Positions 35,929 through 43,775 of a DNA stretch of 49,485 nt are shown piece by piece; the first letter of the stretch is position 1, and each line of letters begins with the position of its first letter. The notes below the pieces were generated by a model. It did no database searches, was not told where the DNA came from, and saw only the letters and a list, made by a program, of their open reading frames with translations. This stretch comes from DATAFO01 sp046728935 (GTDB taxonomy: Bacteria; Actinomycetota; Thermoleophilia; Solirubrobacterales; 70-9). The position numbers and the translations under genes were made by a program. The stretch spans positions 1 to 49,485 of the forward strand of contig JBKPFS010000030.1 in NCBI GenBank assembly GCA_046728935.1, in the 5' to 3' direction.

Positions 35929-35932
35929 CGCG

Positions 35933-36391
35933 ATGATCGAGCCGGGCGTCCCGGCGCCCGACTTCACGCTCCCGAACCATCAGGGCAAGGAGGTTGCCCT
36001 CGTCGGCCTGCGGGGCGAGCGGGTGGTGCTGTGCTTCTACCCCAACGACTTCAGCCCGGTGTGCAGCGACCAGCTGGCGATCTACCAGGAGGTGAAGCCC
36101 GAGCTCGACGCCGCCGGCGCGACGCTGCTCGGAATCAGCGTCGACCACACCTGGGCCCACCGCGCCTTCCGCAAGCAGCTCGGGATCGACTTCGCCCTGC
36201 TCGCGGACTTTCACCCCAAGGGCGAGGTCTGCCGGGCCTACGGCGCCTATCTCGAGGACTACGGGACCGCGAACCGCTCGCTGGTCCTGATCGACCCCGC
36301 GGGCACCGTCAGGTGGGTCCACGAGTCGCCCACTCCGCTCGAGATCCCCGGTGCCAATCTGATCTTCGACGCGCTGGGCGACCTGGGCTAG
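35933..36391 (+). CDS. Peroxiredoxin (AhpE/Bcp-like)
   Basis: A 152-residue thioredoxin-fold peroxidase. PAPDFTLPNHQGKEV starts the fold and the peroxidatic cysteine is in YPNDFSPVCSDQ (the usual Thr of the loop is Ser). A second cysteine in GEVCRAYGAY may resolve the disulfide. It reduces hydroperoxides in the cytoplasm. It starts 4 nt after rpsO, so cotranscription is likely; this breaks the usual rpsO-pnp pair. Confidence 0.9.
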   Translation: MIEPGVPAPDFTLPNHQGKEVALVGLRGERVVLCFYPNDFSPVCSDQLAIYQEVKPELDAAGATLLGISVDHTWAHRAFRKQLGIDFALLADFHPKGEVCRAYGAYLEDYGTANRSLVLIDPAGTVRWVHESPTPLEIPGANLIFDALGDLG

Positions 36392-36405
36392 CGGGTATTC
36401 CTGGA

Positions 36406-36421
36406 GGGGCATTCATGCCCC
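36406..36421. terminator. Short hairpin after the peroxiredoxin gene
   Basis: GGGGCA-TTCA-TGCCCC lies 14 nt after the stop and 25 nt before the next ATG. No U-tract; weak terminator or leader structure. Confidence 0.3.
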
Positions 36422-36445
36422 GAAACAGGCATGTGAAGTGATTCG

Positions 36446-36943
36446 ATGAGCGAGCTCACCAGCGCCTCGGTGCCGGCCGTCGGCCCGGCCGACCACACCA
36501 CGGGCGAGGGACCGGCGGCGATCCTCTACCTCGATCTCGCCTGCCCCCACTGCGCGGCGGCCTGGGAGCGGATCCGCCCCCTCGCGCTGCGGCTCTGCGT
36601 GCGTCACTTCCCGGTGGCCCGAAAGCACCCGCGGGCGCCGGCCCTGCACGCCGCGGCCGAAGCCGCGGCGCTCCAGTCGGAGGAGGCGTTCTGGGGGATG
36701 TGGGACTCGCTCTACGCCGATCGCGGCAGGGTCGATGACCCACACCTGTGGGAGCGCGCCGAACGCCTCGGTCTGGACCTCGAGCGGTTCGAGCGCGACC
36801 GGCGCTCCGAGGCTGTGTCCGGGCGCATCCGGCGGGACTTCGAGTCCGGGATTCGCGCCGGCGTCGCGGCGACCCCGGCCGGGTTCGTGGGCGGTGACGC
36901 GATCGCGGGTGACGTTCCGGGGGCGCTCGCTGCGCTGGTGTGA
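36446..36943 (+). CDS. DsbA-like thioredoxin-fold protein
   Basis: A 165-residue DsbA/2-hydroxychromene isomerase-like thioredoxin fold with active site CPHC (LDLACPHCAAAW) near residue 34, an inserted helical domain (about 70-135) and the cis-Pro loop in AATPAGFVGG. No signal peptide is visible, so it probably acts in the cytoplasm as a reductase or as partner to the peroxiredoxin next to it. That partnership is inferred only from adjacency. Confidence 0.83.
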   Translation: MSELTSASVPAVGPADHTTGEGPAAILYLDLACPHCAAAWERIRPLALRLCVRHFPVARKHPRAPALHAAAEAAALQSEEAFWGMWDSLYADRGRVDDPHLWERAERLGLDLERFERDRRSEAVSGRIRRDFESGIRAGVAATPAGFVGGDAIAGDVPGALAALV

Positions 36944-36964
36944 GATCGCGGCCTGTGTAACATC

Positions 36965-37006
36965 GCGACCGTAAGAGAACGAGAGTTCTGAGCTAGTAGC
37001 GGTCGC
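36965..37006 (+). promoter_or_regulatory. Structured 5' leader of pnp
   Basis: GCGACCG (36965-36971) pairs with CGGTCGC (37000-37006), enclosing AGAAC-GAGA-GTTCT (36976-36989), a stem with a GNRA-type tetraloop. A TAACAT box (36957-36962) just upstream may be the -10, placing the stem at the mRNA 5' end. PNPase controls its own leader stem in E. coli; a similar role here is inference. Confidence 0.5.
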
Positions 37007-37030
37007 CAACCGGGCGGCCGAAAGGAAGAC

Positions 37031-39346
37031 ATGAGCATGTTTGACGTGAGCCGCGTCTCGGCGGAGGTAGGCGGCAAGGAGATCTCCTTCGAGACGGGCA
37101 AGCTGGCCCGCCAGGCGGGTGGGGCAGTGGTCGTGCGCGCAGGCGACACGATGGTCCTCAGTACGGCGACGGTCGGCAACCTGCGGGACGTCGACTTCCT
37201 GCCGCTGACCGTGGACGTGGAGGAGAAGCATTACGCGGCCGGGAAGATCCCCGGCTCGTTCTTCCGCCGTGAGGCGCGAGCGGGCGAGAAGGCGACCCTG
37301 ACCGCGCGGATGATCGACCGTCCGATCCGCCCGCTGTTCCCGAAGGGATGGCATTACGAGACCCAGCTGGTGTGCCAGCCGATGTCGGTGGACCACGTGC
37401 ACCCCTACGACATCCTGGCGATGAACGGCGCCTCCGCCGCGATCGCGATCTCCGAGATCCCCGTGCCGACCCACGTCGGCGCAGTTCGGATCGGAAAGCT
37501 CGACGGCGACTTCGTCGTCAACCCGGAGGAGGAGACACTCCAGGACCTGGAGATGGACCTGATCGTCTCCGGCTCCGAGGAGGCGCTCTTGATGGTCGAG
37601 TGCGGCGCCGACGGCGTCAGCGAGGCCGAGGTCCTCGACGCGCTCGACATCGCGCACTCCGAGATCAAGAAGCTCTGCGCGACCATCGAGGAGCTCCGGA
37701 CCAAGGCCGGCGTGGAGAAGCTCGAGGTCGAGACGCCGAAGGTTGACGAGGAGCTGGTTGAGAAGATCCGGGCCTCGCACGGGGCGAAGATCGACGAGGC
37801 CACGCAGGTGCCGGAGAAGCTCGCCCGCCAGGAGGCGGCGAAGGCTGTCGAGGAGGAGGTGCTGGCGGAGTACGCGCCGACGCCCGTCGACGGCGATCCC
37901 GACCCCGAGCTCCGGGCGGAGACACCTCCGCCCGCCGCGCAGCTCCGGGCGGAGGTGTTGCGGGCCTTCGGGCAGCTCGAGAAGGAGATCATCCGCCGGC
38001 GGATCGCGGTCGACAAGAAGCGCCCAGACGGGCGCGCCCAGGACGAGATCCGGCCGATCGAGTGCGAGGTCGATATCGCGCCGCGCGCGCACGGCTCGGC
38101 GCTGTTCACTCGCGGCGAGACCCAGATCCTCTCGAGCGTCGCACTCGGCACCAGCCGCATGGACATGAAGGTCGACAACCTCGGCCTCCAGGAGACGAAG
38201 CGCTTCTGGCACCACTACAACTTCCCGCCCTTCTCGGTCGGGGAGGCGGGCTTCATGCGCGGGCCCAAGCGTCGCGACATCGGTCACGGCGCGCTCGCGG
38301 AGCGTGCGCTCGAGCCGCTGATTCCCGACGAGGAGGAGTTCCCCTATGTGATCCGGGTCGTCTCCGACACGCTGGAGTCGAACGGGTCGTCCTCCATGGG
38401 CTCGGTGTGCGCCTCCTCGATGGCGCTGATGGCCGCCGGCGTTCCGCTGCCCACGGCGGTGGCGGGGGTGGCCATGGGCCTGATCAAGGAGGGCGACGAC
38501 CACGTCGTGCTCACCGACATCGCCGGCGTCGAGGACCACCTCGGCGACATGGACTTCAAGGTCGCCGGCACCAAGAAGGGGATCAACGCGCTCCAGATGG
38601 ACATCAAGATCTCCGGGGTGACCTTCGAGATCCTCACCGACGCGCTCGAGCAGGCTCGCCAGGGCCGCCTCTTCATCCTCGAGCGGATGGCCGAGACGAT
38701 CGCCGAGCCGCGCGAGCAGCTCTCCGAGTTCGCGCCGCGGATCGAGTCGATCAAGATCGACCCGGAGAAGATCGGCGCCGTGATCGGCAAGGGCGGGGAG
38801 ACCATCCGCGCCCTGCAGGAGGAGTTCGAGGCCGAGATCGACATCGACGACGACGGCACGGTGCGCGTGTACGCGGCCACCGGCGCCCTCGTCGAGGCGT
38901 GCATCGAGCGGATCCAGTCGATGACGAAGGAGGCCGAGGTCGGCGACAAGTTCAAGGGCAAGGTCGTCAAGACGACCACCTTCGGAGCGTTCGTCGAGCT
39001 CACCAAGGGCACCGACGGCCTGCTGCACATCTCGAACATCAAGCCCGGCGAGCGGGTGGGAGCGGTCGAGGACGTGCTCAAGCCCGGCGACGAGCTCGAG
39101 GTGACGGTGGCCGAGGTGGACCGCGAGCGCGGCCGCATCGGCCTGCGGCTCTCCGACGATCCCGCGGTCGAGGGCAAGACGCCCGAGGAGCTCGCCGAGG
39201 TCGGCACCGGTGACCCGACGATGGGCGGCGGCGGACGCGGAGGTCGCGATGGCCGCGACGGTCGTGGCCGCAGCGGTCGCCCGCGTGAGCGCCTCGACGG
39301 CGGTGGCGGCGGTCGCGGTCGCGAGCGCCGCGGCGGACGCCGTTGA
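37031..39346 (+). CDS. pnp: Polyribonucleotide nucleotidyltransferase with RGG tail
   Basis: A 771-residue PNPase, the phosphorolytic 3'-5' exonuclease. Two RNase PH domains (about 10-225 and 315-535) flank a helical part; GPKRRDIGHGALAERAL and NGSSSMGSVCASS are active-site segments. KH (IGAVIGKGGETIRALQEE) and S1 (VGDKFKGKVVKTTTFGAFVE) domains follow. The last about 40 residues are a Gly/Arg-rich RGG tail. ATG at 37031 after GAAAGGAAGAC. Confidence 0.96.
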   Translation: MSMFDVSRVSAEVGGKEISFETGKLARQAGGAVVVRAGDTMVLSTATVGNLRDVDFLPLTVDVEEKHYAAGKIPGSFFRREARAGEKATLTARMIDRPIRPLFPKGWHYETQLVCQPMSVDHVHPYDILAMNGASAAIAISEIPVPTHVGAVRIGKLDGDFVVNPEEETLQDLEMDLIVSGSEEALLMVECGADGVSEAEVLDALDIAHSEIKKLCATIEELRTKAGVEKLEVETPKVDEELVEKIRASHGAKIDEATQVPEKLARQEAAKAVEEEVLAEYAPTPVDGDPDPELRAETPPPAAQLRAEVLRAFGQLEKEIIRRRIAVDKKRPDGRAQDEIRPIECEVDIAPRAHGSALFTRGETQILSSVALGTSRMDMKVDNLGLQETKRFWHHYNFPPFSVGEAGFMRGPKRRDIGHGALAERALEPLIPDEEEFPYVIRVVSDTLESNGSSSMGSVCASSMALMAAGVPLPTAVAGVAMGLIKEGDDHVVLTDIAGVEDHLGDMDFKVAGTKKGINALQMDIKISGVTFEILTDALEQARQGRLFILERMAETIAEPREQLSEFAPRIESIKIDPEKIGAVIGKGGETIRALQEEFEAEIDIDDDGTVRVYAATGALVEACIERIQSMTKEAEVGDKFKGKVVKTTTFGAFVELTKGTDGLLHISNIKPGERVGAVEDVLKPGDELEVTVAEVDRERGRIGLRLSDDPAVEGKTPEELAEVGTGDPTMGGGGRGGRDGRDGRGRSGRPRERLDGGGGGRGRERRGGRR

Positions 39347-40725
39347 GCGACGAACAAGTGCCTGCCGCCTCCTCCGCTCCCAGGGAGGCGAAGCCGACCG
39401 GTCAGCCGGCGAAGCCGGATGCGGGGGCGGCAGGGTCTGCGCTACCCGAGGGCATCGAGCTCACTGAGCTGGAGGGCGGCCTCCGGGTCGTGACCGAGAT
39501 CGTTCCCGCGGTGCGCTCGGTGTCGCTGGGGCTCTGGGTCCGCACGGGGTCCCGCGACGAGGGGCCAGGCAGGGAGGGGGTCTCGCATTTCCTCGAGCAC
39601 CTGCTGTTCAAGGGCACCGCGCGCCACAGCGCGATCGAGATCTCGCGGCTGTTCGACGGCATGGGCGCCGCAACCAACGCGGCAACGAGCAAGGAGTCGA
39701 CCCAGCTGCACGCCCGGTTCCTCGACGAGCACACCGCGGAGGCCTTCGACCTCCTCGCGGAGATGCTGCTCGCGCCATCGCTCCCCGCGGGGGAGATCGA
39801 CTCCGAGCGCCAGGTGGTGCTGGAGGAGATCGCGATGTACGAGGACGAGCCCCAGGACCGCGTCCACGACGTGCTCGCGACGGCGATCTTCGGCGACCAT
39901 CCGCTGGGACGCCGCGTTCTGGGGGAGGCCCCCGTGATCGCCTCCATCCCGGTGCCCGAGATCGCCACCTACCACGACGATCGCTACGTCGCACCCGCGA
40001 TCGTCATCGCAGCCGCAGGGCACCTGGAGCACGAGCGCATCGTCGAGCTGTCCGACCGGCACCTACGGCCCCGTGGTGCGGAGCCGGCGCCGGTTGCCGG
40101 AGAGCGAAACGGCGACGCGCCCCGGTTCCTCTTCTATCCGAAGGACACCGAGCAGTACCACATCTGCTTCGGCGGGCGGGGGATCCCGCGCGCCGACGAG
40201 CGTCGCTTCGCCCTCGGAGTGCTCGACGCGATCTTCGGCGGCTCGACCTCCTCGCGGCTGTTCATCGAGATCCGCGAGAAGCGCGGCCTGGCGTACTCGG
40301 TCGGCTCCTACACCGAGCAGTACCTCGACGACGGATTGGTCGCGATGTACGTCGGCACCCGGGAGGAGAACGTCGCCGAGGCCTGCGAGATCATCGGGCG
40401 CGAGCTCGCGAGGCTCGGCTCCGACGGGGTTACCGACGAGGAGCTGGCGCGCGCCAAGGAGCACGTCAAGGGCCGCATGGTGCTCGGACTCGAGTCGACC
40501 GGTGCGCGAATGTCGCGGATCGGCCGCGGGATCCTCTTCGATGTGCCGCTGCTCTCGCTCGACGAAATGCTGGAGCGGGTCGAGGCGGTGAGCGCCGAGG
40601 ATGTGGCCGAGCTGACCCGCGAGCTGTACGACCCGCACGGCCTCTCGGCGGCCTGCATCGGCCCCGAGGAGGGCCGCTTTCGCACCGCCGCGAGCCACGT
40701 CAGCGAGGCGCTCGCCGCGGCATGA
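39343..40725 (+). CDS. M16-family zinc peptidase
   Basis: A 460-residue pitrilysin-type peptidase with the inverted zinc motif HFLEH (in GVSHFLEHLLFKG) and the distal glutamate in VVLEEIAMYEDEPQD. The C-half has FGGSTSSRLFIEIREKRGLA, typical of the processing-peptidase-like group found next to pnp in actinobacteria. A Pro/Ala-rich N-terminal stretch of about 35 residues precedes the fold; no clear signal peptide. TTG at 39343 overlaps the pnp stop (TTGA). Confidence 0.93.
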   Translation: MSDEQVPAASSAPREAKPTGQPAKPDAGAAGSALPEGIELTELEGGLRVVTEIVPAVRSVSLGLWVRTGSRDEGPGREGVSHFLEHLLFKGTARHSAIEISRLFDGMGAATNAATSKESTQLHARFLDEHTAEAFDLLAEMLLAPSLPAGEIDSERQVVLEEIAMYEDEPQDRVHDVLATAIFGDHPLGRRVLGEAPVIASIPVPEIATYHDDRYVAPAIVIAAAGHLEHERIVELSDRHLRPRGAEPAPVAGERNGDAPRFLFYPKDTEQYHICFGGRGIPRADERRFALGVLDAIFGGSTSSRLFIEIREKRGLAYSVGSYTEQYLDDGLVAMYVGTREENVAEACEIIGRELARLGSDGVTDEELARAKEHVKGRMVLGLESTGARMSRIGRGILFDVPLLSLDEMLERVEAVSAEDVAELTRELYDPHGLSAACIGPEEGRFRTAASHVSEALAAA

Positions 40726-41399
40726 TCCGAGTCGCGGTCTCCGGCGCCGCGGGGCGGATGGGGGCGACCGTCTGCGAGGCGGTCGAGGCGGTCGACGACC
40801 TCGAGCTGACCGGCAGGGCTGACCCCTCACTCGACGCCCCGCTGGCGGACGTGCTCCCGGGGGCCGATGTCGTCGTCGACTTCACCACCCCCGAGGCGGC
40901 GCCGGCCAACGTCCGCGAGAGCGTCGCGGCGGGCGTCCACGCCGTCGTCGGTACGACGGGCTTCGACCTCGACGGCCTGCGGCGCGATGTCGAGGCGGCC
41001 ACGGCCGACGGCGGCGCGAACGTCTTCGTGGCGCCGAACTTCGCCATCGGCGCGGTCCTGATGATGCGCTTCGCGGCCGAGGCGGCTCGCCAGATGCCGG
41101 AGTGCGAGATCGTCGAGCTTCACCACGAGGGCAAGCTGGACGCGCCGTCCGGGACGGCGAAGCGAACTGCCGAGCTGGTGCGAGAGGCGGGCGGCACCGT
41201 TCACGAGCCGATCCACTCCGTGCGGCTGCCCGGGCTGGTCGCCCACCAGGAGGTCATCCTGGGAGGCGAGGGGCAGACGCTCACGATCCGCCACGACTCG
41301 GTCGACCGGCACTCGTTCATGCCGGGCGTCCTGCTCGCCGTAAGGCGCGTGGGTGAGCTCCCCGAGCGGTTCACGGTCGGCCTCGAGTCGCTGCTCTAG
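40722..41399 (+). CDS. dapB: 4-hydroxy-tetrahydrodipicolinate reductase
   Basis: A 225-residue DapB of the diaminopimelate/lysine pathway. VAVSGAAGRMGATVCEA binds NAD(P)H, VDFTTPEA and VGTTGFD are conserved, and ELHHEGKLDAPSGTAKRTAE is the catalytic signature. Somewhat shorter than the E. coli enzyme, as usual in actinobacteria. ATG at 40722 overlaps the M16 gene (ATGA). Confidence 0.95.
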   Translation: MIRVAVSGAAGRMGATVCEAVEAVDDLELTGRADPSLDAPLADVLPGADVVVDFTTPEAAPANVRESVAAGVHAVVGTTGFDLDGLRRDVEAATADGGANVFVAPNFAIGAVLMMRFAAEAARQMPECEIVELHHEGKLDAPSGTAKRTAELVREAGGTVHEPIHSVRLPGLVAHQEVILGGEGQTLTIRHDSVDRHSFMPGVLLAVRRVGELPERFTVGLESLL

Positions 41400-41400
41400 G

Positions 41401-41406
41401 TACCTT
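41401..41406 (+). promoter_or_regulatory. Putative -10 of the amidase gene (leaderless)
   Basis: TACCTT lies directly after the dapB stop and exactly 6 nt before the in-frame GTG at 41413. Confidence 0.35.
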
Positions 41407-41412
41407 TCGGGT

Positions 41413-42873
41413 GTGGCGGGGGATCTCGCACGCATGGACGCGATTGCACAGGCGGAGCTTGTCCGCTCCGGCGAGGCCTCTTCGCGCGAGCTCACGGAGG
41501 CCGCGATCGCGCGCGTCGAGGCGCTCAACCCCGAGCTGAACGCCGTCATCCACCCTCTGTTCGAGGAGGGCCTGGCCGCGGCCGCGAACGAGCTTCCCGC
41601 CGGGCCGTTCAAGGGGGTGCCGTTCCTGTTCAAGGACATCGGCGCGATGCTCGCGGGCCAGCCGCTGCATCTGGGGATGCGCGCCCTGAAGGAGGTCGAC
41701 TTCCGCGCGCCGCTCGACAGCTACCTCGGGGCCCGCTTCCGCGACGCCGGCTTCGTGACGATCGGGAAGACCAACGTCCCCGAGCTCGGGATCCTGCCGA
41801 CCGCCGAGCCGAAGGCGTACGGCGCGACGCGAAACCCCTGGGAGGTGGGCCGAACCCCTGGGGGCTCGAGCGGGGGTGCGGCGGCCGCCGTCGCCTCCGG
41901 AATGGCGCCCGTCGCCCACGCGAACGATGGCGGCGGCTCGATCAGAATCCCGGCGAGCCACTGCGGGTTGGTGGGGCTCAAGCCCACCCGCCAGCGGATC
42001 TCGGAGGGCCCCCTGGTCGGGGACAACATGTCGGGGATGACCTGCGAGCTGGTGGTCTCGCGGAGCGTCCGGGACACGGCGGCGGTCCTCGACGCCGTGC
42101 AGGGGCCCGCCCCGGGCGATCCCTACGTCGCGCCACCGCCCGAGCGCCCGTACGTGGACGAGCTCGAGGCCGACCCCGGCGAGCTTCGGATCGCGGTCGC
42201 GACCGAGTCCGCGGCGCAGATCGAGATCGACCCCGCCGCCGGCGAGGCTGCGCACGACGCCGCCTCCCTGCTCTCCTCGCTCGGACACTCGGTCGAGGAG
42301 CTCAGCCTCACCCAGCTCACCGGGGGCGGCGGAGAGGACCTGGTGGATACGTTCATGACCCGGTGGATGGCCGGCCAGGCGTCCACCCTCTCGCAGCTGA
42401 GCGTGGTCCTGGGCCGGGAGCTGGGGCCCGACGACGTCGAGCCGCTGACCTGGGCGTTGGCCGAGGAGGGTCGGAGCCGAAGCGCGGGCGATTACCTGAG
42501 CGCCGTGGCGCGCCACCACCTCGTCACGAGGGCGTTCTCCGCCCTCTTCGTGTCGGGGACCGACCTCCTGCTCACCCCGACGACCGGCGAGCCGCCGCCA
42601 CCGCTCGGCACCTACGACGACTCCGGGCCGGACCCGTTGGCCGCGATCAGGCGCGCGTGGCCGACGGCCGCCTTCACCGGCATCTTCAACGCCACGGGTC
42701 ACCCCGCGATCTCCCTGCCCCTTCACTGGACCGAGGGTGGGCTTCCGATCGGCTCCCAGCTGGTCGCCCCGCACGGGCGGGAGGACCTGCTGATTCGCGT
42801 CGCGGCTCAGCTCGAGCGGGCGCGCCCGTGGGCGGACCGCACTCCACCCGTCTTCGCATCAGGCGATACTTAA
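41413..42873 (+). CDS. Amidase-signature family amidase
   Basis: A 486-residue amidase with the Ser-cisSer-Lys triad: lysine in FLFKDIGAM (near residue 75), the glycine/serine region TPGGSSGGAAAAVASG and the nucleophile in DGGGSIRIPAS. It hydrolyses an unidentified amide. Two starts compete: GTG 41413, favoured by a TANNNT box 6 nt upstream, and ATG 41434. It sits between dapB and dapA but does not resemble GatA context, as no gatB or gatC is near. Confidence 0.9.
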   Translation: MAGDLARMDAIAQAELVRSGEASSRELTEAAIARVEALNPELNAVIHPLFEEGLAAAANELPAGPFKGVPFLFKDIGAMLAGQPLHLGMRALKEVDFRAPLDSYLGARFRDAGFVTIGKTNVPELGILPTAEPKAYGATRNPWEVGRTPGGSSGGAAAAVASGMAPVAHANDGGGSIRIPASHCGLVGLKPTRQRISEGPLVGDNMSGMTCELVVSRSVRDTAAVLDAVQGPAPGDPYVAPPPERPYVDELEADPGELRIAVATESAAQIEIDPAAGEAAHDAASLLSSLGHSVEELSLTQLTGGGGEDLVDTFMTRWMAGQASTLSQLSVVLGRELGPDDVEPLTWALAEEGRSRSAGDYLSAVARHHLVTRAFSALFVSGTDLLLTPTTGEPPPPLGTYDDSGPDPLAAIRRAWPTAAFTGIFNATGHPAISLPLHWTEGGLPIGSQLVAPHGREDLLIRVAAQLERARPWADRTPPVFASGDT

Positions 42874-42879
42874 GCGCGC

Positions 42880-43761
42880 ATGACTGAGATCAAGGGAGTG
42901 ATCACCGCGATGGTCACCCCATTCACCTCGGACGGCACCCTCGACCTGGACGCGGCGCGCTCGCTCGCCCGCCACCTGGTGGAGAACGGCGCCCATGGCT
43001 TGGTCGTTGCCGGCACCACGGGGGAGTCCCCGACCCTCTCCGACACCGAGAAGCTCCGCCTCCTCGAGGTGGTGCTCGACGAGGTCGGCGAGACCGCGAC
43101 CGTGATCGCGGGGACCGGCTCGAACGACACCCACCACTCCGTGGAGCTGACCGGCAAGGCGAGCCGGGCCGCTGCCCACGCGGTGCTCGTCGTCACGCCC
43201 TACTACAACAAGCCGAATCGGCTCGGCCTGCGGGCCCATTTCTCCGCCGTCGCCGAGGCGGCCGGCACCACGCCGGTGGTCCTCTACAACATCCCGTCGC
43301 GCACGGTGATCAACCTGCCGCCCGACTTCCTCGCCGAGCTCGCGGCCGAGATCCCGAACGTCGTCGCAGTGAAGCAGGCGAACAACGACGACCTCGGCCC
43401 AATCGAGGGCCTCGACCTGCTCGCCGGCAACGACGAGATCTTCCTGCGGACGCTCGAGATCGGCGGGGCCGGCGGGATCCTCGTCGCCTCGCACATCGTC
43501 GGCAACGAGATGCGGGCCATCTACGAGGCTCAGACCGGCGGCGACGCAGCCCGCGCCGCCGAGCTCAACGCCGAGCTACGGCCCGTATACGAGATGCTGA
43601 CCGTGACCTCGAACCCGATCCCGGTGAAAGCCGCGCTCGAGATGCTCGGTGTGATCGAGGGCAACCTCCGGCTGCCGATGGTGCCCGCGACTGAGGACGA
43701 GCGGGCGACGGTCCGCGCGGCGCTCGAGCAGCGCGGCCTGCTCGTCGCCGGGGGCACGTAG
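42880..43761 (+). CDS. dapA: 4-hydroxy-tetrahydrodipicolinate synthase
   Basis: A 293-residue DapA barrel condensing pyruvate with aspartate semialdehyde. GTTGESPTL is the pyruvate loop, YNIPSRTVINL holds the catalytic tyrosine and arginine, and the Schiff-base lysine is in VVAVKQAN. ATG at 42880, 6 nt after the amidase stop, with GATACT (42865-42870) 9 nt upstream as a possible -10. Confidence 0.95.
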   Translation: MTEIKGVITAMVTPFTSDGTLDLDAARSLARHLVENGAHGLVVAGTTGESPTLSDTEKLRLLEVVLDEVGETATVIAGTGSNDTHHSVELTGKASRAAAHAVLVVTPYYNKPNRLGLRAHFSAVAEAAGTTPVVLYNIPSRTVINLPPDFLAELAAEIPNVVAVKQANNDDLGPIEGLDLLAGNDEIFLRTLEIGGAGGILVASHIVGNEMRAIYEAQTGGDAARAAELNAELRPVYEMLTVTSNPIPVKAALEMLGVIEGNLRLPMVPATEDERATVRAALEQRGLLVAGGT

Positions 43762-43775
43762 TGGGGCACCGCTAG

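Noticed and set aside
36413..39028. Minus-strand open frame of 871 codons opposite pnp
   Set aside because: Shadow of pnp; no recognisable domain and composition typical of antisense frames in high-GC DNA.
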